A DNA stretch of 64,000 nucleotides from Rhodocyclaceae bacterium (lineage in GTDB: Bacteria > Pseudomonadota > Gammaproteobacteria > Burkholderiales > CAIKXV01), in assembly GCA_020248265.1 (NCBI GenBank), contig JADCHX010000012.1, positions 84,378-148,377 of the forward strand, given 5' to 3'. The notes under the pieces are model-generated. The model saw only the letters and a list, made by a program, of their open reading frames with translations. It searched no databases and was not told where the DNA came from. Of this stretch, positions 35,698 to 45,731 are shown piece by piece; position 1 is the stretch's first letter, and every line of letters begins with the position of its first letter. The position numbers and the translations under genes were made by a program.

Positions 35698-36384
35698 ATG
35701 ACATCGGCAGTGAAGCAGAAGATGGCGCGCGGCCAAGTGGCGGTCGCGGTGAACCTCGCCGGCCACAACCCGGACCTGCTGGAACCCCTTGCCAGGTGGG
35801 GCGCCGACGTCGCCTTCATCGACTGCGAGCGTACCGGCATCGGCATCGATGCGGCGACCGATCTGATCCGAGCCGCGCGCGCGGCTCGGCTGCCCGCTGT
35901 CGTGCGCAGCTGGTCGCGCGCACCCGAGGTTCTCGTGCAGTATTTCGACCGCAAGGCCGATGGCATCGTCGTGCCGCACATCGACTCGGCGGCGGAGGCC
36001 GCCTCGGTGGTCGAGATCGTGCGCTATGCATGCGGCGATTCGGCGGCGCGCGACAAGCTGGTGTTGGTGCAGATCGAGACGCCGGCCGCGGTGGCGGCGG
36101 TCGATGCGATCGCGGCGGTGCCGGGCATCGACGTCGTCCTGCTCGGGCCGAACGACCTGTCCTACGAGATGACCGGCATCCGGGGCAACATGACCGCGGA
36201 GGTCGAGCGGACCATCGAACACCTGGCGGGGCGGCTGACTGCAGCGGGCCGCGCGTTCGGCATGCCGGCGCGCCTCGAACAGGTGGCGCGGTTCCGCGCA
36301 CTTGGTGCAACCTTCCTCTATTACCCGGTCGAGTGGCTGATCGAGCGCGCGATGCAGGAACTGCAGCGCGAAACCGGGCGCTGA
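35698..36384 (+). CDS. HpcH/HpaI aldolase-family lyase
   Basis: A 228-residue class II (metal-dependent) aldolase of the HpcH/HpaI family. Metal-ligand positions are readable in VQIETPAAVAAVD (Glu) and LLGPNDLS (Asp), and the substrate-contact Arg in VVRSWS. The family cleaves 4-hydroxy-2-oxo acids to pyruvate and an aldehyde, or citramalyl-CoA-type substrates. ATG 35698 is chosen over an upstream in-frame start that would overlap the Bug gene. Position after the Bug receptor favours a shared catabolic role. Confidence 0.88.
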   Translation: MTSAVKQKMARGQVAVAVNLAGHNPDLLEPLARWGADVAFIDCERTGIGIDAATDLIRAARAARLPAVVRSWSRAPEVLVQYFDRKADGIVVPHIDSAAEAASVVEIVRYACGDSAARDKLVLVQIETPAAVAAVDAIAAVPGIDVVLLGPNDLSYEMTGIRGNMTAEVERTIEHLAGRLTAAGRAFGMPARLEQVARFRALGATFLYYPVEWLIERAMQELQRETGR

Positions 36385-36420
36385 GGGCGCGCGCCCGTGA
36401 CTGTAACCGGCATGGCCAGC

Positions 36421-37419
36421 ATGAAGGCGATCACGATCGACCGTTACGGCGGCCCGGAGGTGATGCAGTTGCGCGACATCCGGATTCCCGAGCCGGGCCC
36501 TGGCGAGGTCCTGGTGAAGGTCGCGTTCGCCGGCATCAACTTCATGGACATCCATACCCGGCAGGGCAAGTACCGCGAATCGCGCAGCTATCCGGTGCGC
36601 CTGCCGTGCACGCTCGGCATGGAAGGTGCCGGCGAGGTAGTGGCGACCGGCCCATCGACGCATCGCGTGAGCGTCGGCGAGCGCGTGGCCTGGTGCATCG
36701 CCTGGGGCAGCTATGCCGAGTACGCCTGCGTGCCGGAGTCTCGGCTCGCGCGGCTGCGGCACGACACCGCCTTCGACATCGCCGCGGCCAGCGTGTTCCA
36801 GGGCAGCACCGCCCACTACCTGGTGAACGACGTGGCGCGGCTCGAACCGGGCATGACCTGCCTGGTGCATGCCGCGTCGGGCAGCATCGGCCAGTGGCTG
36901 GTGCAGATGGCATCGCGCGCGGGCGCGCGCGTCCTGGCAACCGCCAGTACGGCGGAGAAACGGGCGATCGCCACCGAACTCGGCGCGGACAGGACCTTCG
37001 CCTATGGCGAGGGCAGGTTCGCCGTCGACGTGCGCGCGGCCACTGGCGGCAGGGGCGTCGACGTGGTTTTCGACCCGGTGGGCCGGACGACGCTGCGCGA
37101 CAGCTTCCGCGCGACCCGTACGCGCGGGCTGGTCGTGAACTACGGCAACGTGTCGGGCTCGGTCACCGACCTCGACCCGATCGAACTCGGCGAGGCGGGC
37201 TCGCTGTTTCTCACCCGTCCACGCCTGACCGACCACCTCGCCGATGCCGATACCGTGCAGCGGCGCGCCGATGCGCTCTTCGAAGCCATCGCCGCCGGCG
37301 GCATGCGGGTGCCGATCGACAGCCGCCGCCATACGCTCGATGACGTACACCTCGCGCATGAGCGACTCGAACGCCGCGAACAGATCGGCAAGGCACTGCT
37401 GGTACCGCGCTCAGGATGA
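36421..37419 (+). CDS. NADPH:quinone oxidoreductase-type MDR protein
   Basis: A 332-residue medium-chain reductase of the QOR type: MKAITIDRYGGPEVMQLRD, cofactor-binding HAASGSIGQWLVQMA, and no catalytic zinc cysteines. ATG 36412 is an equally open start (335 residues). It follows the aldolase by 36 bases and precedes the Spx/ArsC-like gene by 10 bases, so the run is likely one operon. Substrate may be an enone or quinone generated in the same pathway (inference). Confidence 0.9.
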   Translation: MKAITIDRYGGPEVMQLRDIRIPEPGPGEVLVKVAFAGINFMDIHTRQGKYRESRSYPVRLPCTLGMEGAGEVVATGPSTHRVSVGERVAWCIAWGSYAEYACVPESRLARLRHDTAFDIAAASVFQGSTAHYLVNDVARLEPGMTCLVHAASGSIGQWLVQMASRAGARVLATASTAEKRAIATELGADRTFAYGEGRFAVDVRAATGGRGVDVVFDPVGRTTLRDSFRATRTRGLVVNYGNVSGSVTDLDPIELGEAGSLFLTRPRLTDHLADADTVQRRADALFEAIAAGGMRVPIDSRRHTLDDVHLAHERLERREQIGKALLVPRSG

Positions 37420-37429
37420 GGCCTCGACG

Positions 37430-37825
37430 ATGACGCGCAGCAAGAGCCTGGATGGCCTGCCTTCCCCGCACGTGACGCTGTATGGCATCCGCAACTGCGA
37501 CACCATGAAGAAGGCTCGCGCGTGGCTCGATGGCGCGGGCATTGCCTACCGCTTCCACGACTACAAGGCAGACGGCATCGACGCGCCCACGCTCGACCGC
37601 TTCACCGCGGGGGTCGGGTGGGAGCGGTTGCTCAATCGCGCCGGCACCACCTTCCGCAAGTGCGTCCCTGAAGCCGACCGCGCCACGATCGGCGCCACGC
37701 ACGCCCGTGCGCTGATGCTCGAGCATCCGTCCATGATCCGGCGGCCTGTGCTCGATATTGAAGGCCGCCTGCTGGTGGGCTTCGATCCTGAGGTTTACGA
37801 GCAGGCATTTGCGGTGGCTGGCTGA
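37430..37825 (+). CDS. ArsC/Spx-family protein (YffB-like)
   Basis: A 131-residue thioredoxin-fold protein of the ArsC/Spx family, of the YffB type. It has a single redox cysteine in YGIRNCDTMKKARAWL rather than a CxxC, and ends with the typical RRPVLDIEGRLLVGFDPEVYE. Function in bacteria is not settled; a glutathione-linked reductase role has been proposed for YffB. It lies between the quinone oxidoreductase and tadA. Confidence 0.9.
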   Translation: MTRSKSLDGLPSPHVTLYGIRNCDTMKKARAWLDGAGIAYRFHDYKADGIDAPTLDRFTAGVGWERLLNRAGTTFRKCVPEADRATIGATHARALMLEHPSMIRRPVLDIEGRLLVGFDPEVYEQAFAVAG

Positions 37826-39428
<1,603 letters not shown>

Positions 39429-39696
39429 CTGCAGTTGGTTGCTGCAGCTTATGCTGCGCAGCATTACGCACGCCCGAGACCACAGCGCTTGTCTAGGGCA
39501 AAGCCGCGCCAATGCTGGGAAGTAGTCGGTTGTGCGGCGCAGAATATTCGGCTAGAGTCCTCGCAGCTGGGCTCCCGTTCAGACGCCCGAAGCCTCCCTG
39601 GAGGCTCGCCTTCCGGACCTGTTCCGGGGCTTTCAGCGCTCCGACGTTGCTGCGCAACACCAACGGCGACGGCGATCATGACCAAGGGAGATTCGG
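39429..39696. promoter_or_regulatory. Upstream region of the FabG-like gene
   Basis: A 268-base gap with no convincing gene. It contains a tight inverted repeat, AGCCTCC-CT-GGAGGCT, at 39591-39606, about 90 bases before the FabG-like start. The repeat could be an operator. Confidence 0.35.
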
Positions 39697-40437
39697 GTGC
39701 GCCTGAAAAACAAGGTATCAATCATCACCGGTTCGGCACGCGGCATCGGTCAGTCAACTGCCCTCAAGTTCGCGCGCGAGGGGGGCAAGGTAGTCGTCTG
39801 CGACCTGACGCCGGAACTGATCCAAGAGACCGTCGCCACTATCAGGAGCGGCGGGGGCGAGGCGATCGGCTGCCTCGTCGATGTCCGCGACATGCAATCG
39901 ATCCGCAGGATGGTCGATGAGGTCCTGTCGACCTTCGGCCGCATCGACGTGCTGGTGAACAACGCCGGTATCGTCAAGGATGCGCAGCTGAAGAACATGA
40001 CCGACGAGCAGTTCGACCTGGTGATCGACATCAACCTGAAGGGTGTCTACAACTGCACCCGTGCGGTCGTCGACACGATGCTCCAGCAGCAGTCGGGCGT
40101 GATCCTCAGTTCTTCGTCGATCGTCGGGCTGTACGGAAACTTCGGGCAGACCAACTATGCGGCCACCAAGGGCGCGGTGATCAGCATGACCAAGACGTGG
40201 GCGAAGGAACTCGGGCGCAAGGGCATCCGCGCGAACGCGGTCTGTCCGGGGTTCATCGGCACCACGATCCTCAATTCCATGCCGGAGCGGGTGTTGCGTG
40301 CGATGGAAGAGAAGGTACCGCTGGGTCGCCTCGGCAAGCCGGAAGAGATCGCGGACGCGTTCGCTTTCCTCGCTTCGGACGAAGCGAGCTACATCAACGG
40401 CATCGTCCTGGAAGTCGGCGGCGGCGTCACGCTCTGA
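39697..40437 (+). CDS. FabG-like SDR-family oxidoreductase
   Basis: A 246-residue short-chain dehydrogenase of the 3-oxoacyl-ACP reductase type: ITGSARGIGQST, VNNAGIVKD, the active-site Tyr-Lys in NYAATKGA, and the terminal SYINGIVLEVGGG. It starts at GTG 39697, supported by an AAGGGAG six bases upstream. It stands alone on the + strand, convergent with the Old Yellow Enzyme gene 18 bases away. It may be a house reductase or part of a nearby catabolic route. Confidence 0.92.
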   Translation: MRLKNKVSIITGSARGIGQSTALKFAREGGKVVVCDLTPELIQETVATIRSGGGEAIGCLVDVRDMQSIRRMVDEVLSTFGRIDVLVNNAGIVKDAQLKNMTDEQFDLVIDINLKGVYNCTRAVVDTMLQQQSGVILSSSSIVGLYGNFGQTNYAATKGAVISMTKTWAKELGRKGIRANAVCPGFIGTTILNSMPERVLRAMEEKVPLGRLGKPEEIADAFAFLASDEASYINGIVLEVGGGVTL

Positions 40438-40455
40438 CAGCTGCCTGGGACGGCC

Positions 40456-41559
40456 TCACGCCGCCCCGGTCGGGATCGTGCCGCGCCAGGTCGCGGCAGC
40501 GGCCCTTGCGTACTGCGGTGGCATCGCGTTCGAGGCGCCCAGGGCGGCGGCGGCAGCCCAGGGCCAGTGCGGATTGAACAGCATCGCGCGCGCGAGCGCG
40601 ACCTGATCGGCCCGGCCCTCTGCAAGGATGGCTTCGGCCTGGGCGGCACCGGTTATCATGCCGACCGCGCAGGTAACGATGCCGGTTGCGCGGCGCACCG
40701 CCTCGGCAAGGTCCACCTGGTAGCCCGGTCCGACCGGGATCTGCGCGGCGCTCGCCACGCCGCCACTGGAGACGGTCACGTAGTCGCAGCCCAGCGCCTG
40801 CAGGGCGGCCGCATAGGCCACGGCGTCGTCCACGCCCCAGCCGCCGTCCGTCCAGTCGCTGCCGTGGATGCGTACGCCCATCGGACGCTCCGCCGGCCAC
40901 GCGGCACGCATGGCCGCAAAGATCTCGAGCGGAAAGCGCATCCGGTTCTCCCGGCTGCCGCCGTACTCGTCGGTGCGGTGATTGGACAGCGGCGAGAGGA
41001 AGGTCGACAGCAGGTAGCCGTGCGCGGAGTGCAGTTCGATCAGGTCAAGGCCCAGTGCAGCGGCCCTCTCGGTCGCGCGCACGAAGGCCTCGCGTATCGC
41101 ACTCAGTGCGTCGCGGTCCAGTACCGCCGGTACCGGCCAGTCCTGCGCGAACGGAAGGTCGGACGCGGCCACCACTGGCCAGGGATCTGCGCCGGCTTTC
41201 AGGCTGCCGCGGCCTTCCCACGGCCGCTCGCTCGATGCCTTGCGGCCGGCATGCCCGAGCTGGATGCCGATCGGCATGGTGGAATGGGCTCGGCAGAAGC
41301 CGAGCACGCGGGCCAGCGCAGCTGCGTTGTCGTCGCTGTAGAGGCCGCTGCAGCCATGGGTGATTCGCCCCTGCGCGCTCACGTGGGTAGCTTCGATCAC
41401 CAGCAGGCCGGCACCGGACAGGGCCAGGCTGCCGTAGTGCATCAGGTGCCAGTCGTTCATCGAGCCGTCGACCGCGCTGTACTGGCACATTGGCGATACC
41501 TGGATACGGTTGGGCAGTTCGAGCGCGCGCAGGCGCAACGGGGAGAACAGCAGGCTCAT
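40456..41559 (-). CDS. NADH:flavin oxidoreductase (Old Yellow Enzyme, YqjM-like)
   Basis: A 367-residue FMN-dependent ene-reductase. Features: SPMCQYSAVDG near the N-terminus with the Cys typical of the YqjM subfamily, the QLGHAGRKAS segment, ELHSAHGYLLSTFLSP and a phosphate-binding GMITGAAQAE. ATG 41559 has a clear ribosome site (GAAGAGG); an ATG at 41577 would overlap the SLC13 gene. It follows the SLC13 carrier by 10 bases, suggesting import and reduction of an unsaturated acid. Confidence 0.92.
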   Translation of the reverse strand: MSLLFSPLRLRALELPNRIQVSPMCQYSAVDGSMNDWHLMHYGSLALSGAGLLVIEATHVSAQGRITHGCSGLYSDDNAAALARVLGFCRAHSTMPIGIQLGHAGRKASSERPWEGRGSLKAGADPWPVVAASDLPFAQDWPVPAVLDRDALSAIREAFVRATERAAALGLDLIELHSAHGYLLSTFLSPLSNHRTDEYGGSRENRMRFPLEIFAAMRAAWPAERPMGVRIHGSDWTDGGWGVDDAVAYAAALQALGCDYVTVSSGGVASAAQIPVGPGYQVDLAEAVRRATGIVTCAVGMITGAAQAEAILAEGRADQVALARAMLFNPHWPWAAAAALGASNAMPPQYARAAAATWRGTIPTGAA

Positions 41560-41569
41560 CGGGACCTCT

Positions 41570-42946
41570 TCAGACAAAGTAGCCGAGCAGCCACCACCAG
41601 GCGAAGTTCAGCGGCCACAGCAGCAGCAAGGTGAGCAGCGCCTGCACCGGGAATACTCGCGCGGCTTCGCGCACCGGGATGCCGGCGGCATAGAGCCCGA
41701 CGATGACCGGGGGCACCTGGTACGGCAGCAGGATGGTGGAGAAACCGATGCCATAGAGCATCAGCACGGTCTTGACGTTCCAGCCGGTGATCGCCGCGAG
41801 GTCCCCGGCAAGCGGCCCGAGCAGCGCAGGCTGCCCCGGACTCGTCGCCAACATCGAGGTGAGCGTTGCCACCAGCGACAGCATCTGGAAATTCCAGTAG
41901 TCAGCCCCGGCGGCAAGGCCGAGCAGCGACGGCAGCCAGGCGCCGACGACGGTCGACAGCTTCGCCGCGTCGATCATCGCGGCCACGCCAAGCACCGCAC
42001 CGATGTAGAAGAAGCCGGACAGCTTCACCCGGTCGTTCATCGCATGCACGTCGATGATGCCCAGCCGAGGCAGCAGGCATGCGAGCCCGGCGCCCATGCC
42101 GATCCAGCCTGGGCGTATGTGATGCACGAAGTCGGTGGCCCACAGCGCCAGCGCGCTGGCCAGGATCACCGCCATGCGCCACTCGACCGGAGACATCGGC
42201 GGCAGCGGGGCAGACACCCGCGGCGGCGACACGCGGTCGCGGAACAGCCAGTCGATCAGCAGGACCGTCATCACCGCCTTGGCGAACCCCTGTACCGGAA
42301 AGTGCAGCTTCAGGTACTCGAGGTAGAGGATCTGTACGCCGTACATCGATTCGGCGGATCCGGCGAGCACGAGGTTCGGGATGTTCGCCGGCAGGATCGC
42401 CGCGCCCACCTGGAAACTGCCGATCAGCATCACGAGCATGATGCCGTTGAAGCCCTTGCTGCCGGGCTTCAGTCCCAGCCTTTCGCAGAATGCCAGCAGG
42501 ATGGGCACCATCAGCAGGATGCGGCCCACCGTCGCGGGCATCACGAAGCAGAGCACGGTGGTGACCAGCATGGTGCCGATCAGCGCACGCCGATAGCTTC
42601 CACTGAAGGCGCCCAGCAGGTGCGAGGCCAGGCGCAGGCCCAGGCCGGACGCGCGCACCGCCTCGGCCATGATCAGCCCGCCGAACACCAGCCAGAGGGT
42701 GCTGGTGGTGAAGCCCGAGAAGACGACCTCGTTCGGAACGACCGCGGTGACCGCCGCGAGGAACAGGAAGGCGAGGGCGACCAGGTACTCCGGTACCGCC
42801 GCCGTCGCCCACAGGCCGATCGCGAACACGGCAAGCGCGACGACCTTGAGCGTGGTCGCCTGCGCGGGATCGGCGGCCGGCCACAGGAACAGCGTCGCTG
42901 CGCACGCCAGTACGATCATGGCCAGCGCCTGGGAAACTCGATGCAT
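41570..42946 (-). CDS. SLC13/DASS-family anion transporter
   Basis: A 458-residue secondary transporter with about eleven membrane segments. The fold matches SLC13/DASS carriers for di- and tricarboxylates: WLVFGGLIMAEAVRASGLG, MPATVGRILLMVPI and SPGQPALLGPLAG at the expected places, although the Ser-Asn-Thr signatures are altered. ATG 42946 is chosen; a GTG at 42976 would extend the protein by ten residues. It heads an operon with the Old Yellow Enzyme gene and is divergent from the DapA-family gene. Confidence 0.86.
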   Translation of the reverse strand: MHRVSQALAMIVLACAATLFLWPAADPAQATTLKVVALAVFAIGLWATAAVPEYLVALAFLFLAAVTAVVPNEVVFSGFTTSTLWLVFGGLIMAEAVRASGLGLRLASHLLGAFSGSYRRALIGTMLVTTVLCFVMPATVGRILLMVPILLAFCERLGLKPGSKGFNGIMLVMLIGSFQVGAAILPANIPNLVLAGSAESMYGVQILYLEYLKLHFPVQGFAKAVMTVLLIDWLFRDRVSPPRVSAPLPPMSPVEWRMAVILASALALWATDFVHHIRPGWIGMGAGLACLLPRLGIIDVHAMNDRVKLSGFFYIGAVLGVAAMIDAAKLSTVVGAWLPSLLGLAAGADYWNFQMLSLVATLTSMLATSPGQPALLGPLAGDLAAITGWNVKTVLMLYGIGFSTILLPYQVPPVIVGLYAAGIPVREAARVFPVQALLTLLLLWPLNFAWWWLLGYFV

Positions 42947-43076
42947 CCTGAACCGATCCGGGAGTCCGTGGAACACGCGCGCGGCCGACTCGACCGCATG
43001 CTGCCCGGAACACCGGGCTCCGAGCAGGCTACCGCAGCCTGGCCAGAGCCCGCAACCGTGGTGGAGGCGGCGTGGC

Positions 43077-43082
43077 TATAAT
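43077..43082 (+). promoter_or_regulatory. Consensus -10 box TATAAT for the DapA-family gene
   Basis: A perfect TATAAT lies 41 bases before ATG 43124, in the divergent gap between the SLC13 and DapA-family genes. No convincing -35 box is visible. Confidence 0.45.
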
Positions 43083-43123
43083 CCGGTTCCCCTTCCGTGG
43101 CACGCGATTGCGCCGAGGACCCG

Positions 43124-44044
43124 ATGAGCCAAGCCCCCCTTCTTACCGGCGTTCTTGCGCCGGTCATCACGCCCTTCAAGCCGGACCTCTCGCCGGATGT
43201 CGAGCGCTATGTCCGGCATTGCAAATGGCTGCTCGCCAACGGCTGCAGCGGCCTGGCGATCTTCGGCACCAACAGCGAGGCGAACTCGCTCTCGCTGGAC
43301 GAACGGAAGATGCTGCTCGAGTCGCTGCTCGAAGCGGGCGTACCGGCATCGAAGCTGATGCCGGGCACCGGTTGCTGCGCGCTGACCGACTCGGTCGCCC
43401 TCACCCGCTTCGCCGTCGAGCGCGGAGTGGCCGGTGCGCTGATGCTGCCGCCGTTCTTCTACAAGGGTGTGAGCGACGAGGGCCTGTATCGCAACTTCGC
43501 CGAAATCGCGCAGCGCGTGGGCGATGCACGCCTCAAGATCTACCTGTATCACATCCCGCCGATGACGGCGGTACCGTTCTCTCTCGGGCTGGTCGAGCGC
43601 CTGCTCAAGGACTATGCTGGTACCGTCGTCGGCATGAAAGACAGTGGCGGCGACTGGAAGAACATGGAAGCGATGCTCAAGGCATTCCCCGGCTTCCAGT
43701 TCTTCCCGGGCAGCGAAGAGTTCCTGCTCGCAGGCATGCGCCTGGGCGCGGTCGGCACCATTACCGCCACCGCGAACATCGGGCCGGCAGCCATCGATGC
43801 GCTGTTCCGCAACTGGCAGGATCCGAAGGCAGACGCGATGCAGGAAGCGATCACCGACTTCCGGCGTGCGATCACGAAGTTCCCCCAGATTCCGGCGCTC
43901 AAGCACACGACCGCCCTGTACACCGGCCATTCACAATGGGCAGTGACCCGCCCGCCGCTGGTCCAGCTCGGTGAAGAGCAGGGCAGGGCGCTCGCGGCCG
44001 AACTCGAGAAGCGCGGCTTCGACATGCCCGGCATCCGCGGCTGA
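43124..44044 (+). CDS. DapA-family (dihydrodipicolinate synthase-like) lyase
   Basis: A 306-residue class I aldolase of the DHDPS/N-acetylneuraminate lyase family. The Schiff-base Lys is in VVGMKDSGGD and the active-site Tyr in LYHIPPMTA. The usual GTTGE loop is replaced by FGTNSEA, so it is not the lysine-biosynthetic enzyme but probably a lyase for a 2-oxo or hydroxy acid. It is followed at 68 bases by the GlcG/HbpS-like gene. A GAGGA lies just upstream of the start. Confidence 0.9.
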   Translation: MSQAPLLTGVLAPVITPFKPDLSPDVERYVRHCKWLLANGCSGLAIFGTNSEANSLSLDERKMLLESLLEAGVPASKLMPGTGCCALTDSVALTRFAVERGVAGALMLPPFFYKGVSDEGLYRNFAEIAQRVGDARLKIYLYHIPPMTAVPFSLGLVERLLKDYAGTVVGMKDSGGDWKNMEAMLKAFPGFQFFPGSEEFLLAGMRLGAVGTITATANIGPAAIDALFRNWQDPKADAMQEAITDFRRAITKFPQIPALKHTTALYTGHSQWAVTRPPLVQLGEEQGRALAAELEKRGFDMPGIRG

Positions 44045-44112
44045 AAGGGCGGCTCGTCCGCACACGCCATCCGGCAACCGCCACACCAGACAGACGAAAG
44101 AGGGGAATAAAC

Positions 44113-44547
44113 ATGGCTGCACTTACGTTGAAGCAGGCAGGCATCATCGTCGACAAGGCGATCGAGAAGGCGCGCGAGATGAAGATCCCCGCACTGGGCG
44201 TGATCGTGCTCGATGCCTCGGGCCACACGGTCGCCTACAAGCGCGAAGACGGTGCAACCATGTTCCGCGAGGATATCGCCCGCGGCAAGGCCTGGGGTGC
44301 GGTCGCGATGGGCTGCTCCAGCCGTTCGCTCGCCAAGCGGGCACAAAGCAACCCGAACTTCATGATCACCCTGGCCGCGACGGCCGAGGGCAGGTTCCTC
44401 CCGCAGATGGGCGGCGTGCTGATCAAGGACGCCGCCGGCAACATCCTGGGTGCGGCCGGCGCCAGCGGGGCCAGCGGGGACCAGGACGAAGCGTGCTGCG
44501 TGTTCGGCATCGAGCAGGCAGGGCTTGTCGCGGACGCTTCCGAATAG
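44113..44547 (+). CDS. GlcG/HbpS-family protein
   Basis: A 144-residue protein of the GlcG/HbpS family (DUF336), with LGVIVLDASGHTVAYKREDGA and GGVLIKDAAGNILGAAGASG. Characterised members bind heme or cobalamin-like ligands or accompany glycolate metabolism; many occur next to lyases and dehydrogenases without a proven role. The ribosome site GAGGGGA is good. It follows the DapA-family gene in a two-gene operon and ends at a strong hairpin. Confidence 0.9.
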   Translation: MAALTLKQAGIIVDKAIEKAREMKIPALGVIVLDASGHTVAYKREDGATMFREDIARGKAWGAVAMGCSSRSLAKRAQSNPNFMITLAATAEGRFLPQMGGVLIKDAAGNILGAAGASGASGDQDEACCVFGIEQAGLVADASE

Positions 44548-44556
44548 GATGCTTCG

Positions 44557-44590
44557 ATGGTTCCGGAGCCCGCGAGGGCTGCGGGACCAT
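44557..44590. terminator. Strong hairpin between convergent genes
   Basis: Fifteen-base arms (44557-44571 and 44576-44590) pair with one mismatch and one wobble around the loop GCGA. It lies between the GlcG/HbpS-like stop and the Bug receptor stop on the other strand. A T-run is absent on both sides, so it may act in both directions as a stem-type terminator. Confidence 0.6.
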
Positions 44591-44596
44591 CTGCTC

Positions 44597-45601
44597 TCAA
44601 TCGGCGCGGATGTTCGCCTCGCGTGCGATCTTCGCGAAGCGCTCGAGGTCGACCGCGATCCGCTTGCGGAAGTCTTCCGGCGTGCTGCCGATCGGCACCG
44701 TGCCGTCGCCCTGCAACCGCTCCAGCACGTCGGGCATGCGCAGCGCACCGGTGTACTCCGCGTGCATCCGGGTGACCAGTTCCTTCGAAGCCTTCGGCGG
44801 CAGCAGCAGGCCGAACCAGGTGCCGATGTCGAAGCCCGGGTAGCCGCTTTCGGCGATCGTGGGCAGGTCAGGCAGGACGGCCGAGCGCTTGGCGGTGGTC
44901 ATCGCGATCGGCCGCAGCTTGCCACCCTTGATATGGCCGATGGCCGCGTTGATCGGCGAGGAGAACAGCTGCGCTTCGCCAGCGATGACCGCAGCCAGCG
45001 CCGGGCCGGCGCCCTTGTACGGCAGGTGCACGGTGCGGATCCCCGCAGCACGGTCGAGCATCTCGCCGGAGAAGTGGCTGCCGGCGCCGATGCCCGAGGA
45101 TGCGTAGTTGAGCGAGCGGGTGCGCGCCAGCGTCACCAGCTCCTTCAGGTTGTTGGCCGGCACCGTCGGGTTCACCACCAGCACATGCGGCACTTCGGCG
45201 ATCAGCGACACGGGGCTGAAGTCGACCAGTGTGCGATAGGGCAGTTTCTCCTGGATCGCGGGCGCAATCACCGCGCTGGTCGACTGCGTGAGGATGGACG
45301 TATAGCCGTCGGGTGCCGAGCGAGAGGTGATGTCCATCGCGATCGTGCCGGCGGCGCCGGGACGGTTGTCGATCACCACCGGCTGCCCGAACCGCTCGCT
45401 CAGCCGGGGCGTGAGCACCCGTGCGAGCGTGTCCGCGCCGCCGCCCGGCGAGGCCGGGATCAGCAGGCGTATCGGCCGTGCAGGCCAGCCGTCGCCCGAC
45501 TTCTGCGCGAGTGCCGCAGGTATGCCGGCAAGGGTAGCGGCGGACAGTAGAACAAGGGCGCAGGCGCGGGGCGCGCAGCCAGCTGTGGCGAAGCGGGTCA
45601 T
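44597..45601 (-). CDS. Bug/TctC-family periplasmic substrate receptor
   Basis: A 334-residue Bug receptor with a signal peptide ending PAALAQ, motifs WPARPIRLLIPASPGGGADT, DNRPGAAGTIA, APDGYT and HLPYKGAG. The ribosome site AGGAG precedes ATG 45601. It is the last gene of the leftward block and directly follows the aconitase X genes, so its ligand may be their substrate. A perfect inverted repeat lies about 85 bases upstream. No TctA/TctB. Confidence 0.93.
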   Translation of the reverse strand: MTRFATAGCAPRACALVLLSAATLAGIPAALAQKSGDGWPARPIRLLIPASPGGGADTLARVLTPRLSERFGQPVVIDNRPGAAGTIAMDITSRSAPDGYTSILTQSTSAVIAPAIQEKLPYRTLVDFSPVSLIAEVPHVLVVNPTVPANNLKELVTLARTRSLNYASSGIGAGSHFSGEMLDRAAGIRTVHLPYKGAGPALAAVIAGEAQLFSSPINAAIGHIKGGKLRPIAMTTAKRSAVLPDLPTIAESGYPGFDIGTWFGLLLPPKASKELVTRMHAEYTGALRMPDVLERLQGDGTVPIGSTPEDFRKRIAVDLERFAKIAREANIRAD

Positions 45602-45684
45602 CGTGGACTCCTGGAACATTCCGGGCGGCGATGCGTGCCACCACCCTGTAGATATCGCGAGATTGTACCCGCCGCCCCGTTTCC

Positions 45685-45699
45685 TGACAGTTGCTGTCA
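45685..45699. promoter_or_regulatory. Palindrome TGACAG-TTG-CTGTCA
   Basis: A perfect six-base-arm inverted repeat with a three-base spacer lies in the 130-base gap between the AcnX small subunit gene and the Bug gene. It has the size and symmetry of a dimeric repressor site. No regulator gene is adjacent. Confidence 0.45.
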
Positions 45700-45731
45700 C
45701 GAGATCTGATCGTCCCGCGCCGGCAGGCAGG

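Noticed and set aside
35497-37359. A 620-codon minus-strand frame over the Bug, aldolase and quinone oxidoreductase genes
   Set aside because: Histidine- and arginine-rich with no motif, antisense to well-supported genes.
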